DNA of 64,000 nt from Prionace glauca (taxonomy: Eukaryota; Chordata; Chondrichthyes; Carcharhiniformes; Carcharhinidae): positions 11,399,790 to 11,463,789 of the forward strand of contig CM075761.1 of NCBI GenBank assembly GCA_037974335.1, written 5' to 3'. Shown here in pieces: positions 32,461-43,414 of this stretch; position 1 is the stretch's first letter; each line of letters opens with the position of its first letter. Both the position numbers and the translations under genes were made by a program. Below the pieces are notes generated by a model. It was not told the origin of the DNA. It did not search any database and was given only the letters and a program-made list of their open reading frames with translations.

Positions 32461-34287
32461 GATTACAGCAGGACATAGATAGGATGCAGGAATGGGCGGA
32501 GAAGTGGCAGATGGACTTCAACGCGGATAAATGTGTAGTCGTCCATTTCGGCAGAACCAACGGGATGAACGAGTACATTATCAAGGGCAGGAGTCTTAGT
32601 AGCGTTGAAGAGCAGAAGGATCTCGGGGTCCGGGTCCACAGGACTCTTAAATCGACCTCGCAGGTGGAAGAGGTGGTCAAGAAGGCGTATGGTGTACTGG
32701 CCTTCATTAATCAAGGGATTGAGTTTAGGAGTCGGGAGGTAATGCTGCAACTTTACAGGACCCTTGTCAGGCCTCATTTGGAGTACTGTGTGCAGTTCTG
32801 GTCGCCTCACTATAGGAAAGACGTAGAAGCTATTGAAAGGGTGCAGAGGAGATTTACAAGGATGTTTCTTGGACTGGGAGGCATGCCTTATGAAGATAGG
32901 TTGAGGGAGCTGGGACTCTTTTCCCTAGAGAGGCGAAGGTTGAGAGGCGACCTGATAGAAGTTTATAAAATGTTGAGAGGAATAGATAGGGTGGACTCTC
33001 AGAGGCTATATCCCCGGGTTGAAATGGTCGCTACGAGAGGACACAGATTTAAGGTGCGGGGAGGGAAGTACAGAGGTGATGTTAGGGGTAAGTTTTTCAC
33101 TCAGAGGGTGGTGAGTGAATGGAATCGGCTGCCGTCATCGGTGGTGGAGGCGAACTCGCTGGGGTCTTTTAAAAGACTTCTGGATGAGTATATGGGGTTG
33201 AATGGGATTGGGGGTTATAGATAGGTCTATAGATTGGTGGAGTTAGAACATAGAACATAGAACATTACAGCGCAGAACAGGCCCTTCGGCCCATGATGTG
33301 GCGCCGACCAGTTACAAAACAATGACCCACTAGCCTAAACCAATCCCTTTTCATCCATAAACCTATCCACAGATTCTTAAACGCCCCAAAACTAGGTGCA
33401 TTTACAACTGCAGCTGGCAGGGCATTCCAGTCCCTCACCACCCTCTGGGTAAAGAACCTACCCCTGACATAAGTCCTATAACTAACCCCCCCCCCCCCCC
33501 ACTTAATTTAAAGTCGTGCCCCCTCGTGCTAGCTTTCTCCATCCTAGGAAAAAGGCTATCACTACCTACCCTGTCTAAACCTCTAATCATCTTATATGTT
33601 TCAATGAGATCCCCTCTTAGCCGCCTTCTTTCCAGCGAAAACAACCCCAAATCTCTCAGTCTCTCCTCATAGGATCTTCTCTCCATACCAGGCAACATCC
33701 TGGTAAACCTCCTCTGCACCCTCTCCAAAGCCTCCACATCCTTCCTGTAATGTGGGGACCAGAACTGCACACAAAACTACACACAAAAAGTGTGGCCGCA
33801 CCAGAGATGTGTACAGTTGCATCATGACTCTGCGACTCCTAAATTCAATCCCCCTACCAATAAACGCCAAGACACCGTAAGCCTTCTTAACAACCTTATC
33901 TACTTGATTCCCAACTTTCAGGGATCTACGTACACATACACCTAGATCCCTCTTCTCCTCCACACTATTCACAGTCCTCCCGTTAGCCCTATACTCAACA
34001 CATCTGTTATTCAATACCGAAATGAATTACCTCACACTTCTCCACATTAAACTCCATCCGCCACCTCACAGCCCAGCTCTGCAACCTTTCTAAGTCACCC
34101 TGCAAACTATGACACCCTTCCTCACAATCTACCACACCTCCGACTTTGGTGTCATCAGCAAACTTACTAATCCACCCAACTATACCCTCATCCAGATCAT
34201 TAATAAAAATTACAAACAGTTGATGTGATCGGCGCAACTCGAGGGCCGAAGGGCCTGTTTGTGCTGTAATGTTCTATTTTCTATGTT
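32461..34287 (+). mobile_element. CR1-a LINE nested in the old LINE, itself split by CR1-b
   Basis: Open frame of 255 codons (32457-33224) from QQDIDRMQEWAEKWQMDFNA to LNGIGGYR, the intact C-terminal third of ORF2. The 3' UTR is cut at 33243 and resumes at 34219 with TTGATGTGATCGGCGCAACT and the TTCTATG tail. Confidence 0.85.
33244..34218 (-). mobile_element. CR1-b LINE nested in the CR1-a 3' UTR
   Basis: Reverse-oriented CR1-b: tail at 33244, C-terminal coding (with a C-run at 33487-33500), RRFTRMLPGMERRSYEERLR, SLKVGNQVDKVVKKAYGVLA, and FADDTKVGGVVDCEEGCHSL up to the RT core. 5'-truncated after INDLDEG. A small duplication near 33775 disturbs the frame. Confidence 0.85.
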
Positions 34288-34535
34288 ATGCATTTTGGAA
34301 GGCCCGATGCATGTAGGTATTATACAGTATATGATAGTACCCTTAGGATTATTGGCAGGAAGATACATTTGGGCGCACATGCCCAGCGATCACTGAAAGT
34401 GGCAAAGCAGGTGGATAAGGTGGTCAAGAAGTCATGTTTGCCTTCATCGCTTGGTGCATTGAGTCTAAAAATGGGCAGGTCAAGCGGCAGCTACACAGAA
34501 CCATAGTTAGGCCTCATCTGGAATATTGCAATCAA

Positions 34536-35365
34536 AATGTATGGAACCAGAGGGTAGAATTCGTTGGAATTAGCACAGAAATAAACAACAACATTATGAA
34601 GGAAACGTCTGTTGAGATAATGTTCATCATTTGCAAAGTACTGCCTGAGGCTGAGGCAGTACATTGGCAGATTTCAAAGGGAATTGGTGAGTGATCTGAA
34701 AAGAAAGCCATTGCTAGTTGAAGAGAAAAGGTAGAACAACAAGACAATGGGCTGAATGGCCTCTTTTGGCGCTGTAATTATTCTAAGTTTCATTTATTGT
34801 TGGAGATGGAAAGGTAAACTGAAGGTGTTGCTGAAAGATAGATAGATCCTGGGTGTATACAACTGAGCAATCGAGCCCACAAGCAAGGGGAGTTATTTTA
34901 TGTTAAAAGGCCACGGTGAAGTTTGCAGATTGGTCGATAGTTCCATGCAGCGCTTTTTTGGGGAGGAATGAGAAGGATTGAGAAAGGGTGCTGAGTGGAA
35001 TGAATGGTATTGGACAACTTCGGTCAATGTGGGAATACTGTAGGAAATGAGATTGTTTTCTTTCCAACAGAGAGAAAAAAAATGTGCTCAAGATCTTCGC
35101 GAGATTGATTAGCAAAATTTAAAAAAAAAGCCCAGAGGCAGGAGATCAGTAAGGAAACAAACACAGATTGAAGGAAATTGACAAAAAAAGTGGTAACATT
35201 AGGAGATTGTTTGTTACGCTGTGAGATTTCCGATCTGGGAAAAGTCTGAAAGGGCGATGGGAGCATTTTTGATAGTAATTTTTACAACGGGTATTGCATA
35301 AACCCTCAAAGAGGAAAAATGTGCAAGGCCATCTGGGAGATATTACAAAATGATGGACACTCACC
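34536..35365. other. Gene B intron 3, mostly unrecognised
   Basis: 34740-34790 (GGGCTGAATGGCCTCTTTTG) looks like another LINE tail. The rest, to 35365, holds nothing recognisable. Confidence 0.35.
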
Positions 35366-35712
35366 AGATTATAAATTCATAGAATTCTACAGTGCAGAAA
35401 GAGGCCCTTCGAGTCTGCACCGAACACAATCCCACACAGGCCCTACCCCCATATCCCTACATACTATACCCACTAATCCCTCTAATCTGCACGTCCCTGA
35501 GACACTATGGGGCAATTTCTTAGCATGGCCAATCAACCTAACCCGCACATCTTTGGACTGTGGGGGGGAAACCGGAGCACCCGGAGAAAACCCACGCAGA
35601 CAGGAGAAGAACGTGCAAACTCCACACAGACAGTGACCCGAGCCGGGAATCGAACCCAGGCCCCTGGAGCTGTGAAGCAGCAGTGCTAACCACTGCACTA
35701 CCATGCCGCCCA
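35366..35712 (-). mobile_element. SINE-1 in gene B intron 3
   Basis: Full order of SINE-1 blocks, with B box GGTTCGATTCC intact and the tRNA head starting GGGCGGCATGGTAGTGCAGT. Minor divergence. Confidence 0.8.
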
Positions 35713-36495
35713 AATGGATCTATCAAAAAGCCAAGGCCAAAACATTCAGTCTGTTCCACTCCACGAATGTCTTTCCAAATAAATATTCACGCAATGCTTT
35801 CAACATTCAAACTGGTTCACTCTGAATAAGAAACTATCCTGACAGAACTGTCTGATAACTGATTGGAGCAAGCAAACGTTCTGCTATTTATTCCAATTCT
35901 TGCTGTCTAATTTCATTATCATTTGAAATTTATTTCCGCGTTCACACTCGAGTTTCAGACACCAGCATTTAAATTGGAAATGCTTACCAAGTGTGTGATT
36001 CCAAGAAAATAGTTACCTGATTGTTGTGAGTTTCAATAGATTAATTTCAGATTGAGGATTCGAATGTTAGAATTTGGTGTGTGTAAAATTATTTTTAAAA
36101 ATGTAAAATGCTAAGCCGAAAGCATTGCGTTATTCTGTTAAAAAGTTGGTGATCTTGTCTATGCTTAGAAAGTTAAAAAAAAACACGTGGGACTATATAG
36201 GGTCCCTGAATGAAACTTCCTTTTTTCATTGAAGTGCCAGGCAGCAATGTTTCCAAGACAACAAAGAGGCTTTTGATTTATTTTACATTCTACCAAACAC
36301 TCTAAATCAGGCACTTGAATACCAGCAACTTATTAAATTTAAATTTGATGGTTTTGGTTCCATTCCTCTTGTATGGAGTGTCATCGCAGCTATAAAAATA
36401 AATGGTAGGGGGACAATAAGTGGAGAAAGCAACTCACATTTGCCTCATCCATGCCTTAAGGGAAATCCTCATCTCAATAGAAAGAGTGCCAAATA
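35713..36495. other. Gene B intron 3, unrecognised
   Basis: AT-rich, no repeat or exon seen on either strand. A further Ig exon was looked for here and not found. Confidence 0.4.
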
Positions 36496-36645
36496 TAGAA
36501 CATAGAACATTACAGTGAAGTACATGCCCTTCGGCCCTCGATGTTGCGCTGACCAGTGGAACCAATCTAATGACCCTCTAACCTAAACTATTCCAATGTT
36601 ATCCATATGCCTATCCAATGACCATTTGAACTCCCTTAAAGTAAA
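36496..36645 (-). mobile_element. CR1-like LINE, 3' fragment (family g)
   Basis: TAGAACATAGAACATTACAG, TGCCCTTCGGCCCTCGATGT and TGACCCTCTAACCTAAACTA: a CR1-b relative with its own tail. Confidence 0.6.
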
Positions 36646-37101
36646 CAAGACGACAGAAGTTTCAGAGAGAAGAATGAATAGATAAAACAGAGCATATTCC
36701 AGAAGACACCAAACCTGGTTGTAATTTAGATAGTGATGAAATTCTAGTTTTTTTGTTAATAAGCTGGAATTCTATTCATCTTGACAGCTTTCCATTACAA
36801 TCGGGTATAATTCTGTTTGCTAATAGTTAAATTGTTCACTCTTTGTTAGTTAAATAAATCGTTACTTGCTGACTTTCAAGAGTGTTAGGTATTTTGATTT
36901 AACCACTAAATGCTGCTAAAAATTAAATCAAACTTCACAAAACTTCACCTCACCTTTACAGATAATGAAGTGAGGTATTTCTCTTTGAGTGGTTTGGTGT
37001 TAGTTCTCGGCGGGGCTGGGGACGGGCGGTGGGGTGCTGTGGGATCCACCTGTTTAATGACATTGACCGACCAGCTGTTTCTCAATGTTTTCTCTCTTCA
37101 G
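36646..37101 (+). other. End of gene B intron 3
   Basis: No repeat recognised; ends in the acceptor tract TTTTCTCTCTTCAG of exon 4. Confidence 0.5.
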
Positions 37102-37203
37102 GATGGTGCAGTGTGAAAGAACACATTGTCATAATTGTCCTGGTGATTCTGGTTCTCCTTTTTATCCCTTTGTTCATTTGGGTTTGCAAAACAGACAAAT
37201 CAG
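37102..37203 (+). CDS. Gene B exon 4: stalk and transmembrane segment
   Basis: After a CTCTTCAG acceptor the 102-bp exon reads GWCSVKEH, then a hydrophobic stretch of about 21 residues (IVIIVLVILVLLFIPLFIW), then VCKTDKSG. A membrane-proximal Cys is present, as in gene A. No charge lies within the membrane segment. Donor TCA G|GTGAGA; both borders are phase 1. Confidence 0.8.
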
Positions 37204-37302
37204 GTGAGAGTTAATGTTTAGACCTGACATTGGCGTTACTGTTTGTACAAAGTGATTCCCATCATGTTGTTTAATATTACTAACCACAATTCCTTCTTTC
37301 AG

Positions 37303-37333
37303 GAAAACATGGCAAGGAAATCCATAATTTAAA
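37303..37333 (+). CDS. Gene B exon 5: micro-exon of the cytoplasmic tail
   Basis: A 31-bp exon between TTCTTTCAG and GTGAGT, phase 1 to 2, reading GKHGKEIHNL. It is highly basic and polar, as expected next to the membrane. Confidence 0.6.
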
Positions 37334-37453
37334 GTGAGTAACATAACCATTTGCAAAGGTCACCCTCTCGGTGTTTAACACTGTGAGAAATCCCGTTCAA
37401 CATCAACATTATTTCTAACGGAATGTGTTGGCATTATCCATGATATGGATAAT

Positions 37454-37782
37454 GGGCGGCACGGTAGCACAGTGGTTAGCACTGCTGCTTCACAGCTCCA
37501 GGGTCCTGGGTTCGATTCCCGGCTCGGGTCACTGCCTGTGTGGAGTTTGCACATTCTCCTCGTGTCTGCGTGGGTTTTCTCCGGGTGCTCCGGTTTCCTA
37601 CAGTCCAAAGATGTGCGGGTTAAGTTCATTGGCTATGCTAAAAATTGCCCCTTACTGTCCTGGGATGTGTAGGTTAGAAGGATTAGCAGGTAAATGTATG
37701 GGGATAGGGTCTGGGTGAGATTGTGTTCGGTGCAGACTCGATGGGCCGAAGGGCCTGTTTCTGCACTGTAGGGTTCTATATT
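37454..37782 (+). mobile_element. SINE-1 in gene B intron 5
   Basis: Starts GGGCGGCACGGTAGCACAGT with intact A and B boxes, and ends GATGGGCCGAAGGGCCTGTT plus GGGTTCTATA. In gene orientation. One of the best-preserved copies. Confidence 0.85.
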
Positions 37783-37869
37783 TATGGAATGAGTCTAAAA
37801 CTGTTCGAAAATACTTTTCTAAACCAATAAGTTTAGCACAACTTCTTAATACATTTTGTCCTTATTCAG

Positions 37870-37916
37870 TTTTAGGTTGACAGAGAGAACATCACGACAG
37901 AAAAATTGGAAAACAG
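37870..37916 (+). CDS. Gene B exon 6: cytoplasmic segment
   Basis: A 47-bp exon between TTATTCAG and GTAAGT, phase 2 to 1, reading FRLTERTSRQKNWKTG. A second acceptor 6 bp downstream (TTTAG) would also keep the frame and remove two residues. TERTSRQ resembles KTSRG of gene A. Confidence 0.6.
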
Positions 37917-38210
37917 GTAAGTTGCTTTGAAATGTTGTCACAGATTAAGTATCAAATGCGTTGAATTCACAGGCTGATAAAGGCATTTCCTGCCATAAAA
38001 TAGATTATTCATTAAATCTCTTCTCTGCTGGACCCATGTTGCCAACAATATACTGGAGGGTCAGTAGAAGACATACATGTTGGGAAGGCTCATCCAGTGG
38101 CAAATTGCTCTCCATAAATTATTTCTTGACAAGTGGTGTATTGAGTTCCAATTTGGATGTTTGGGTAACACTGATGAATTTTGGAGCCTTTTTTGGATTT
38201 TTTTTTTCCA

Positions 38211-38537
38211 GTGCGGCATGATGGCACAGTGGGTTAGCACTGCTGCCTCACAACGCCAGGGACCTGGGTTTAATTCCAGTCTCGGGTCACTGTCTGTGTG
38301 GCGCCTGTACATTCTCACCGTATCTGCGTGGGTTTCCTCCGGGTGCTCGTTTCCTCCCACAGCCCAGGGATATGCAATTTATGTAGATTGGTCATGTTAA
38401 ATTGATCCTAGTGTCAGGGGGATTGGCAGGGTAAATGTGTGGAGTCATGGGAATTGGGCTGGATCGGATTATGGTCAGTGCAGACTCGATGGGCCGAATG
38501 GCGCCCTTCTGCACTGTAGGGATTCTGTGATCCTGTG
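38211..38537 (+). mobile_element. SINE-1, older copy, gene B intron 6
   Basis: TGCGGCATGATGGCACAGTG, GGTTTAATTCC (altered B box), TGCGTGGGTTTCCTCCGGGT and GATGGGCCGAATGGCGCCCT. More diverged than the copy at 37454. Confidence 0.75.
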
Positions 38538-38608
38538 AAAGGTCGGGACAATTGGTGTCCTGTGCTATTGGTGCATTGAATGATAGTTGGGTTCCTACGT
38601 GTCTGGAA

Positions 38609-38920
38609 TCATATAATCCCAATAGTACAGAGGAAGCTATTCTGCTCATCGAATCTGAACCAACAGCAATCCCACCCACACCCCATCCCTGTCACACCGC
38701 ATATTTGCCCCATTAATCCCCTTAACCTATTCTTCCGGGACACGCATGGCCAATCAACCTGTCCTGCACACGCTTGGAGTGTGGAGGAAACCGGAGCATC
38801 TGGGCCAAACTAACACAGGCACGGGGAGAATGTGCAAACTCAGACAGTGAGCCACGCCAGGAATCGAACCAGGTTCCCGGAGCTGTGAGGCAGCAGTGCT
38901 AACCACTGTGCCACCCTAAT
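38609..38920 (-). mobile_element. SINE-1, older copy, opposite orientation
   Basis: Starts at the tail (AATAGTACAGAGGAAGC) and ends GCTAACCACTGTGCCACC, 71 bp after the previous SINE. Inverted neighbours of the same family. Confidence 0.7.
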
Positions 38921-38958
38921 TAATGATTAAGTATCCAAATTAGGAAAGTATTCAAGGT

Positions 38959-40545
38959 GAACATAGAACATAGAACATAGAACATTACAGCACAAACAGG
39001 CCTTCGGCCCTCGAGTTGCGCCGATCGCATCAACCCCACCAATCTATAGACCTATCTATAACCCCCAATCCCATTAAACCCCATATACTCATCCAGAAGT
39101 CTTTTAAAAGACCCCAGCGAGTTCGCCTCCACCACCGACGACGGCAGCCGATTCCAATCACTCACCACCCTCTGAGTGAAAAACTTACCCCTAACATCTC
39201 CTCTGTACCTCCCTCCCCGCACCTTAAATCTGTGTCCCCTCGTAGCGACCATTTCAACCCGGGGAAATAGCCTCTGAGAGTCCACCCTATCTATTCCTCT
39301 CAACATTTTATAAACTTCTATCAGGTCGCCTCTCAACCTTCGCCTCTCCAGGGAAAAGAGTCCCAGCTCCCTCAACCTATCTTCATAAGGCATGCCTCCC
39401 AGTCCAGGCAACATCCTTGTAAATCTCCTCTGCACCCTTTCAATAGCTTCTACATCTTTCCTATAGTGAGGCGACCAGAACTGCGCACAGTACTCCAAAT
39501 GAGGCCTGACTAGGGTCCTGTAAAGTTGCAGCATTACCTCCCGACTCCTAAACTCAATCCCTCGATTAATGAAGGCCAGTACACATACGCCTTCTTGACC
39601 ACCTCCTCCACCTGCGAGGCCGATTTAAGAGTCCTGTGAACCCGGACCCCGAGATCCTTCTGCTCTTCAACGCTACTAAGACCCCTGCCCTTAATAGTGT
39701 ACTCGTTCATCCCATTGGTTCTGCCGAAATGGACTACTACACATTTATCCGCGTTGAAGTCCATCTGCCACTTCTCCGCCCATTCCTGCATCCTATCTAT
39801 GTCCTGCTGCAACTTTTGACATCCTTCCAGACCATCCACAACACCGCCGACCTCGTGTCATCAGCGAACTTGCTAACCCATCCCTCCACTTCCTCATCCA
39901 GGTCATTTATGAAAATGACAAACAGCAAGGGTCCCAGAACAGATCCCTGGGCACCCCACTGGTGACTGACCTCCATTCCGAAAAAGACCCATCCACAACC
40001 ACTCTCTGCCTTCTGCAGGCAAGCCAGTTCTGGATCCACAAGGCCAAAGGCCCTTGGATCCCATGCCCTCTCACCTTCTCAAGAAGTCTTGCATGGGGGA
40101 CCTTATCAAAAGCCTTGCTGAAGTCCATGTACACTACGTCCACGGCACTTCCTTCGTCAATGTGTTCAGTCACATTATCGAAGAACTCAACTAGGCTCGT
40201 AAGGCACGACCTGCCCTTGACAAATCCATGCTGACTATTCCTGATCATGTCAAACCTCTCCAAATGGTCGTAAATCTTGTCCCTCAGAAGCCTCTCCATC
40301 AGCTTACCAACCACTGAGGTCAGACTCACCGGGCGTAATTTCCCGGGCTATCTCTGTTCCCTTTCTTGAAAATAGGGACTACATCCGCAATCTCCAATCT
40401 TCCGGAACCTCTCCCGTCTCCATTGACGACGCAAAGATCATCGTCAAGGGCTCTGCAATCACTTCCCTGGCCTCCCACAGTATCCTGGGGTACATCCCAT
40501 CTGGATATCCTGGGGTACATCCCATCTGGAATCTCAAACTTTAAT
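38959..40545 (-). mobile_element. CR1-a LINE, longest copy (about 1.6 kb), gene B intron 6
   Basis: Reaches from IADVVPIFKKGNRDSPGNY through RSCLTSLVEFFDNVTEHIDE, YMDFSKAFDKVPHARLLEKV, VIFINDLDEEVEGWVSKFAD and LPGLGGMPYEDRLRELGLFS to the end FNGIGGYR. The last 160 codons are open. Small indels occur around the GVPQGS and FADDT boxes. A 26-bp direct duplication (40488-40540 region) sits at its 5' end, next to the tentative exon 7. Confidence 0.85.
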
Positions 40546-40551
40546 CCACAG

Positions 40552-40601
40552 GTGATCGTGGTCAAAGACAGACACTGGGAAGACAAAACGATACATCACG
40601 G
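40552..40601 (+). CDS. Gene B exon 7 (tentative): cytoplasmic segment
   Basis: A 50-bp open segment between AATCCACAG and the strong donor GTAAGTG, phase 1 to 0, reading DRGQRQTLGRQNDTSR. It is the piece needed to pass from exon 6 (phase 1) to the terminal exon (phase 0). It touches the 5' end of a reverse-oriented CR1-a LINE, so the acceptor or part of the exon could be LINE-derived. The acceptor has a weak pyrimidine tract. Confidence 0.4.
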
Positions 40602-41088
40602 GTAAGTGATTGTTGTAATATTGAACAGAATATTGGTGATTTTATTCGAATAAAGTGAAGGATATCCATGCTATATATTCCATGTGGTTAACAGAGAGCA
40701 GGTCACAGTCCAAAACATCTAAATTTGTTTCAAATCAAAATCATCCTCATAAACTGAGAATCAGTATATCTCCCTTTGCCTCTATTTCATCTAATCATGC
40801 ACGGTATAGATTAATGTTCTGCTTCGGCTCTCTCCTTCAGATATTACAGAGGATTTCTAGCAATTCCAAAAAAAAATCCACATGGCCTACCTTTAGCTAT
40901 TTTTGATTTTACTTCTCTATAGGGTGTGTCTAGTTTCCATTCCCTCACTCCCATATTCGACTCCTCCACACACACCCGCTTCACTTTAGATCCATAACCA
41001 CTTGCATTGGAATGAAGATAAGACCAAACTTATGGCAGCTTTATCAACAATTGAACATTTTTTTGTTTAATTCGATAAAAGTGAGATG
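40602..41088 (+). other. Gene B intron 7, unrecognised part
   Basis: AT-rich; no exon or known repeat seen. Confidence 0.4.
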
Positions 41089-41382
41089 GTTACAGAGAGA
41101 GGGCGAGTTCAAGCGAGAGAAACAGAGCGAGTGGCTGAGAGAGAGATAGATAGAGAGAGAGAGAGAGAGAGGGAGAGGCAGAGAGACAGAGAGAGACAAA
41201 GAGAGAAAGAGACATAGAGAAAGACAGAGACAGAGAGAGAGGGAGGCAGAGAGAGGGAGAGAGACAGACAGAGAGAGACCGAGACAGAGAGAGAGGGCGA
41301 CAAAGACAGAGAGAGAGAGTGAGAGAGATAGATAGATAGAGAGAGTGAGAGAAATAGAGAGAGAGACAGAGGGAGAGAAGAT
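41089..41382 (+). repeat. Imperfect (GA)n purine tract
   Basis: About 290 bp of GAGA interrupted by CAGAGA and TAGATA units. The strand bias may allow triplex or H-DNA structure. Confidence 0.85.
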
Positions 41383-41439
41383 GGATAATGTTTGTATGTG
41401 TGCAGCTGTAGGTGAACATTATTTGTACCTATGATTTTT

Positions 41440-41660
41440 TGATTGATGTATTATTGCCATATGTATTAGTATACAGAAAAAAAGTATTTTTAATTATGCG
41501 CGTTTTTTAGAAAACATGTCATTCGCAGATAAGGAAAGGAGATTGCAGAAGGTATTGTTACAGTCATAGCTGGGGTGTGGATAAATATCAACTTCATGTG
41601 AGAAAGACCATTCAAAGTCTGATGGCAGCAGGGAAAACGCTGTTCTTGATTCAGACGAAA
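41440..41660 (-). mobile_element. L2-like LINE, 3' end fragment
   Basis: TTGATTGATGTATTATTGCC, ATACAGAAAAAAAGTATTTT, CATAGCTGGGGTGTGGATAA and TCTGATGGCAGCAGGGAAAA match the L2-like 3' end read antisense. Confidence 0.55.
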
Positions 41661-41671
41661 GTGAGCGTGTG

Positions 41672-42089
41672 AGACTCTATGTGTTTATGTGTGTGTGTGT
41701 GTGTGAGTGAGTATGTGTGTGTGTTTGTGTGTATGTGAGTGTGTGTGTGAGTATGTGTGTGTGTTTGTGTGTATGTGAGCATGTGTGTGTGTTTGTGAGT
41801 ATGTGAGTGTGTGTGTGAGTATGTGTGTGAGTATGTGTGTGTGTTTATGTGTGTGTGTGTATGTGAGTGAGTATGTGTGTGTGTTTGTGTGTATGTGAGT
41901 GTGTGTGTGAGTATGTGTGTGAGTATGTGTGTGTGTTTATGTGTGTGTGTGTGAGTGAGTATGTGTGTGTGTTTGTGTGTATGTGAGTGTGTGTGTGAGT
42001 ATGTGTGTGTCTTTGTGTGTATGTGAGCATGTGTGTGTGTTTGTGAGTATGTGAGTGTGTGTGTGAGTATGTGTGTGTGTTTGTGTGTA

Positions 42090-42121
<32 letters not shown>

Positions 42122-42132
42122 CAGGTGTGTGA
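41672..42132 (+). repeat. (GT)n-derived minisatellite with higher-order structure
   Basis: Units such as GTGAGTATGTGTGTGTGTTT recur. A block at 41705 of about 124 bp recurs at 41953 with one base difference, so large segments were duplicated. Reading frames here are artefacts of the repeat. Confidence 0.85.
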
Positions 42133-42169
42133 GAGAGAAAGAAGGGAGGAGAACATACTGTTTGTGCGT

Positions 42170-42385
42170 GAGACTTTTTTATACTCTATTCCCCATTAAA
42201 CAGAGGCCAACATTTTACTTGCCATTACCTGATGAAATTTCATGCTAAGTTTGTGATTTATGCATGAAGCCCGAAGCCTCACAGCGCTGCAGGTTTCTGT
42301 CGCCTGTATCCGTTAAAATAATACTCAACTGCTGTACAAATTTACATTGCCCTAAGTTAAATGCCATCTGTTTGTGGAGGTGTGA
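42170..42385 (-). mobile_element. Old CR1-like LINE fragment (family h)
   Basis: Reverse complement resembles 44930-45090: CAAGTAAAATGTTGGCCTCT and GAATAGAGTATAAAA occur in both. Same old family. Confidence 0.5.
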
Positions 42386-42582
42386 ATCAATGTGGTGTGC
42401 ATGAATCTGTATGTATGATTGAGATTGTGTGTGAGGGGAAATCTGTGTTTGACGATGTGGGCGTGTGAGAATGTGCGTATGCTTTTGTGTATGTGTCTGC
42501 ATTTAAGGGCATTTCAGAGTCTATTTGTGTACGCGAGTAGATTCGTGTGTGTCCCCGTGTATTTGTGTGTGTGTGTGTGTTT

Positions 42583-42923
42583 GTAGAATTATAGAAGAGT
42601 CTCTACAGTGCAGAAAAGACCCATAGAATCTGCACCAACCACAATCTCACCCAAGCCTTATCCCCATATCCCAACATGTTTTACCCACTAATCCCCCTAA
42701 CCTACACATATCAGGACACTAACGGACAATTTTAACACGGCCAATCAACCTATCCCGCAAACCTTTGGATAGTGGAAGAAAATCGGAAGCACCCGGAGGA
42801 AACCCACTCAGGCACGAGGAGAATGTGCAAACTCCACACAGGCAGTGACCTAATCCGGAAATCGAACTGGGTCCCTGGAGCTATGAAGCAGCAGTACTAA
42901 TCACTGTACTACCGTGCCACCCT
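42583..42923 (-). mobile_element. SINE-1, diverged
   Basis: CTACAGTGCAGAAAAGACCC, TCGGAAGCACCCGGAGGAAA, GAATGTGCAAACTCCACACA and CACTGTACTACCGTGCCACC. All blocks are present. Confidence 0.75.
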
Positions 42924-42956
42924 ATGCGTTTTGGAGGGGTGTGCGCGCGCGCGTGG

Positions 42957-43019
42957 TGTGTGTGTGTGTGTGTGTGTGTGTTTGTGTGTGTGTATGTTTG
43001 TGTGCGTATGTGTGATTGT

Positions 43020-43063
<44 letters not shown>

Positions 43064-43140
43064 TTGTGTGCGTATGTGTGATTGTGTGTATGTGTGTGTG
43101 TGTGTGTGTGTATGTGTGTATGTGTGTGTGTGTGTGCGCG
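42957..43140 (+). repeat. (GT)n tract with internal duplication
   Basis: TATGTTTGTGTGCGTATGTG and its neighbours occur twice, about 70 bp apart, within a (GT)n run. Flanked by alternating GCGCGC, a Z-DNA-prone sequence. Confidence 0.85.
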
Positions 43141-43414
43141 CGCATGATTTTCAGTCTTAATTGCGGGGCACTCCTGACTCCTTCCCTACTGCCAACCCTC
43201 ACATACATCAGCTCTGCAAGATCAAGTGTGTAAGTCACATGCGAGGCGAGGATGTCTGGCCTGAATGCCACGACCAGTATTAGCGTTACCATAGACTGTG
43301 AGGTGAGGGCTGAGGGTGGGGATAAATTAAAGTGAGTAGAGACAAGATGGATTTTCAGGATCGCAATCTGTAACTAGTGGAATGTCACAAGGATCACTAC
43401 TCGAGTGCATCCAT

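Larger units (their letters stand above)
32315..34535 (+). mobile_element. Old CR1-like LINE (family f) in gene B intron 3, split by a nested CR1-a
   Basis: The first part (32315-32460) ends WQMDFNLDKCE; the second part (34288-34535) resumes in sense with MHFGRPDACRYYTVYDSTLR, KVAKQVDKVVKKS and RPHLEYCNQ. Together they follow CR1 ORF2 order, so the CR1-a at 32461-34287 is a later insertion. Confidence 0.75.

Noticed and set aside
32457-33224. 255-codon open frame as a host gene
   Set aside because: It is the C-terminal third of a CR1-a LINE ORF2, with the family's tail and sister copies elsewhere in the window.
37454-37540. Possible tRNA gene (A box and B box)
   Set aside because: The boxes belong to the tRNA-derived head of SINE-1; no cloverleaf was evident and many dispersed copies exist.
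41090-42156. Long reading frames rich in Leu/Ser or His/Thr/Cys/Val
   Set aside because: They are translations of GA and GT microsatellites, not genes.
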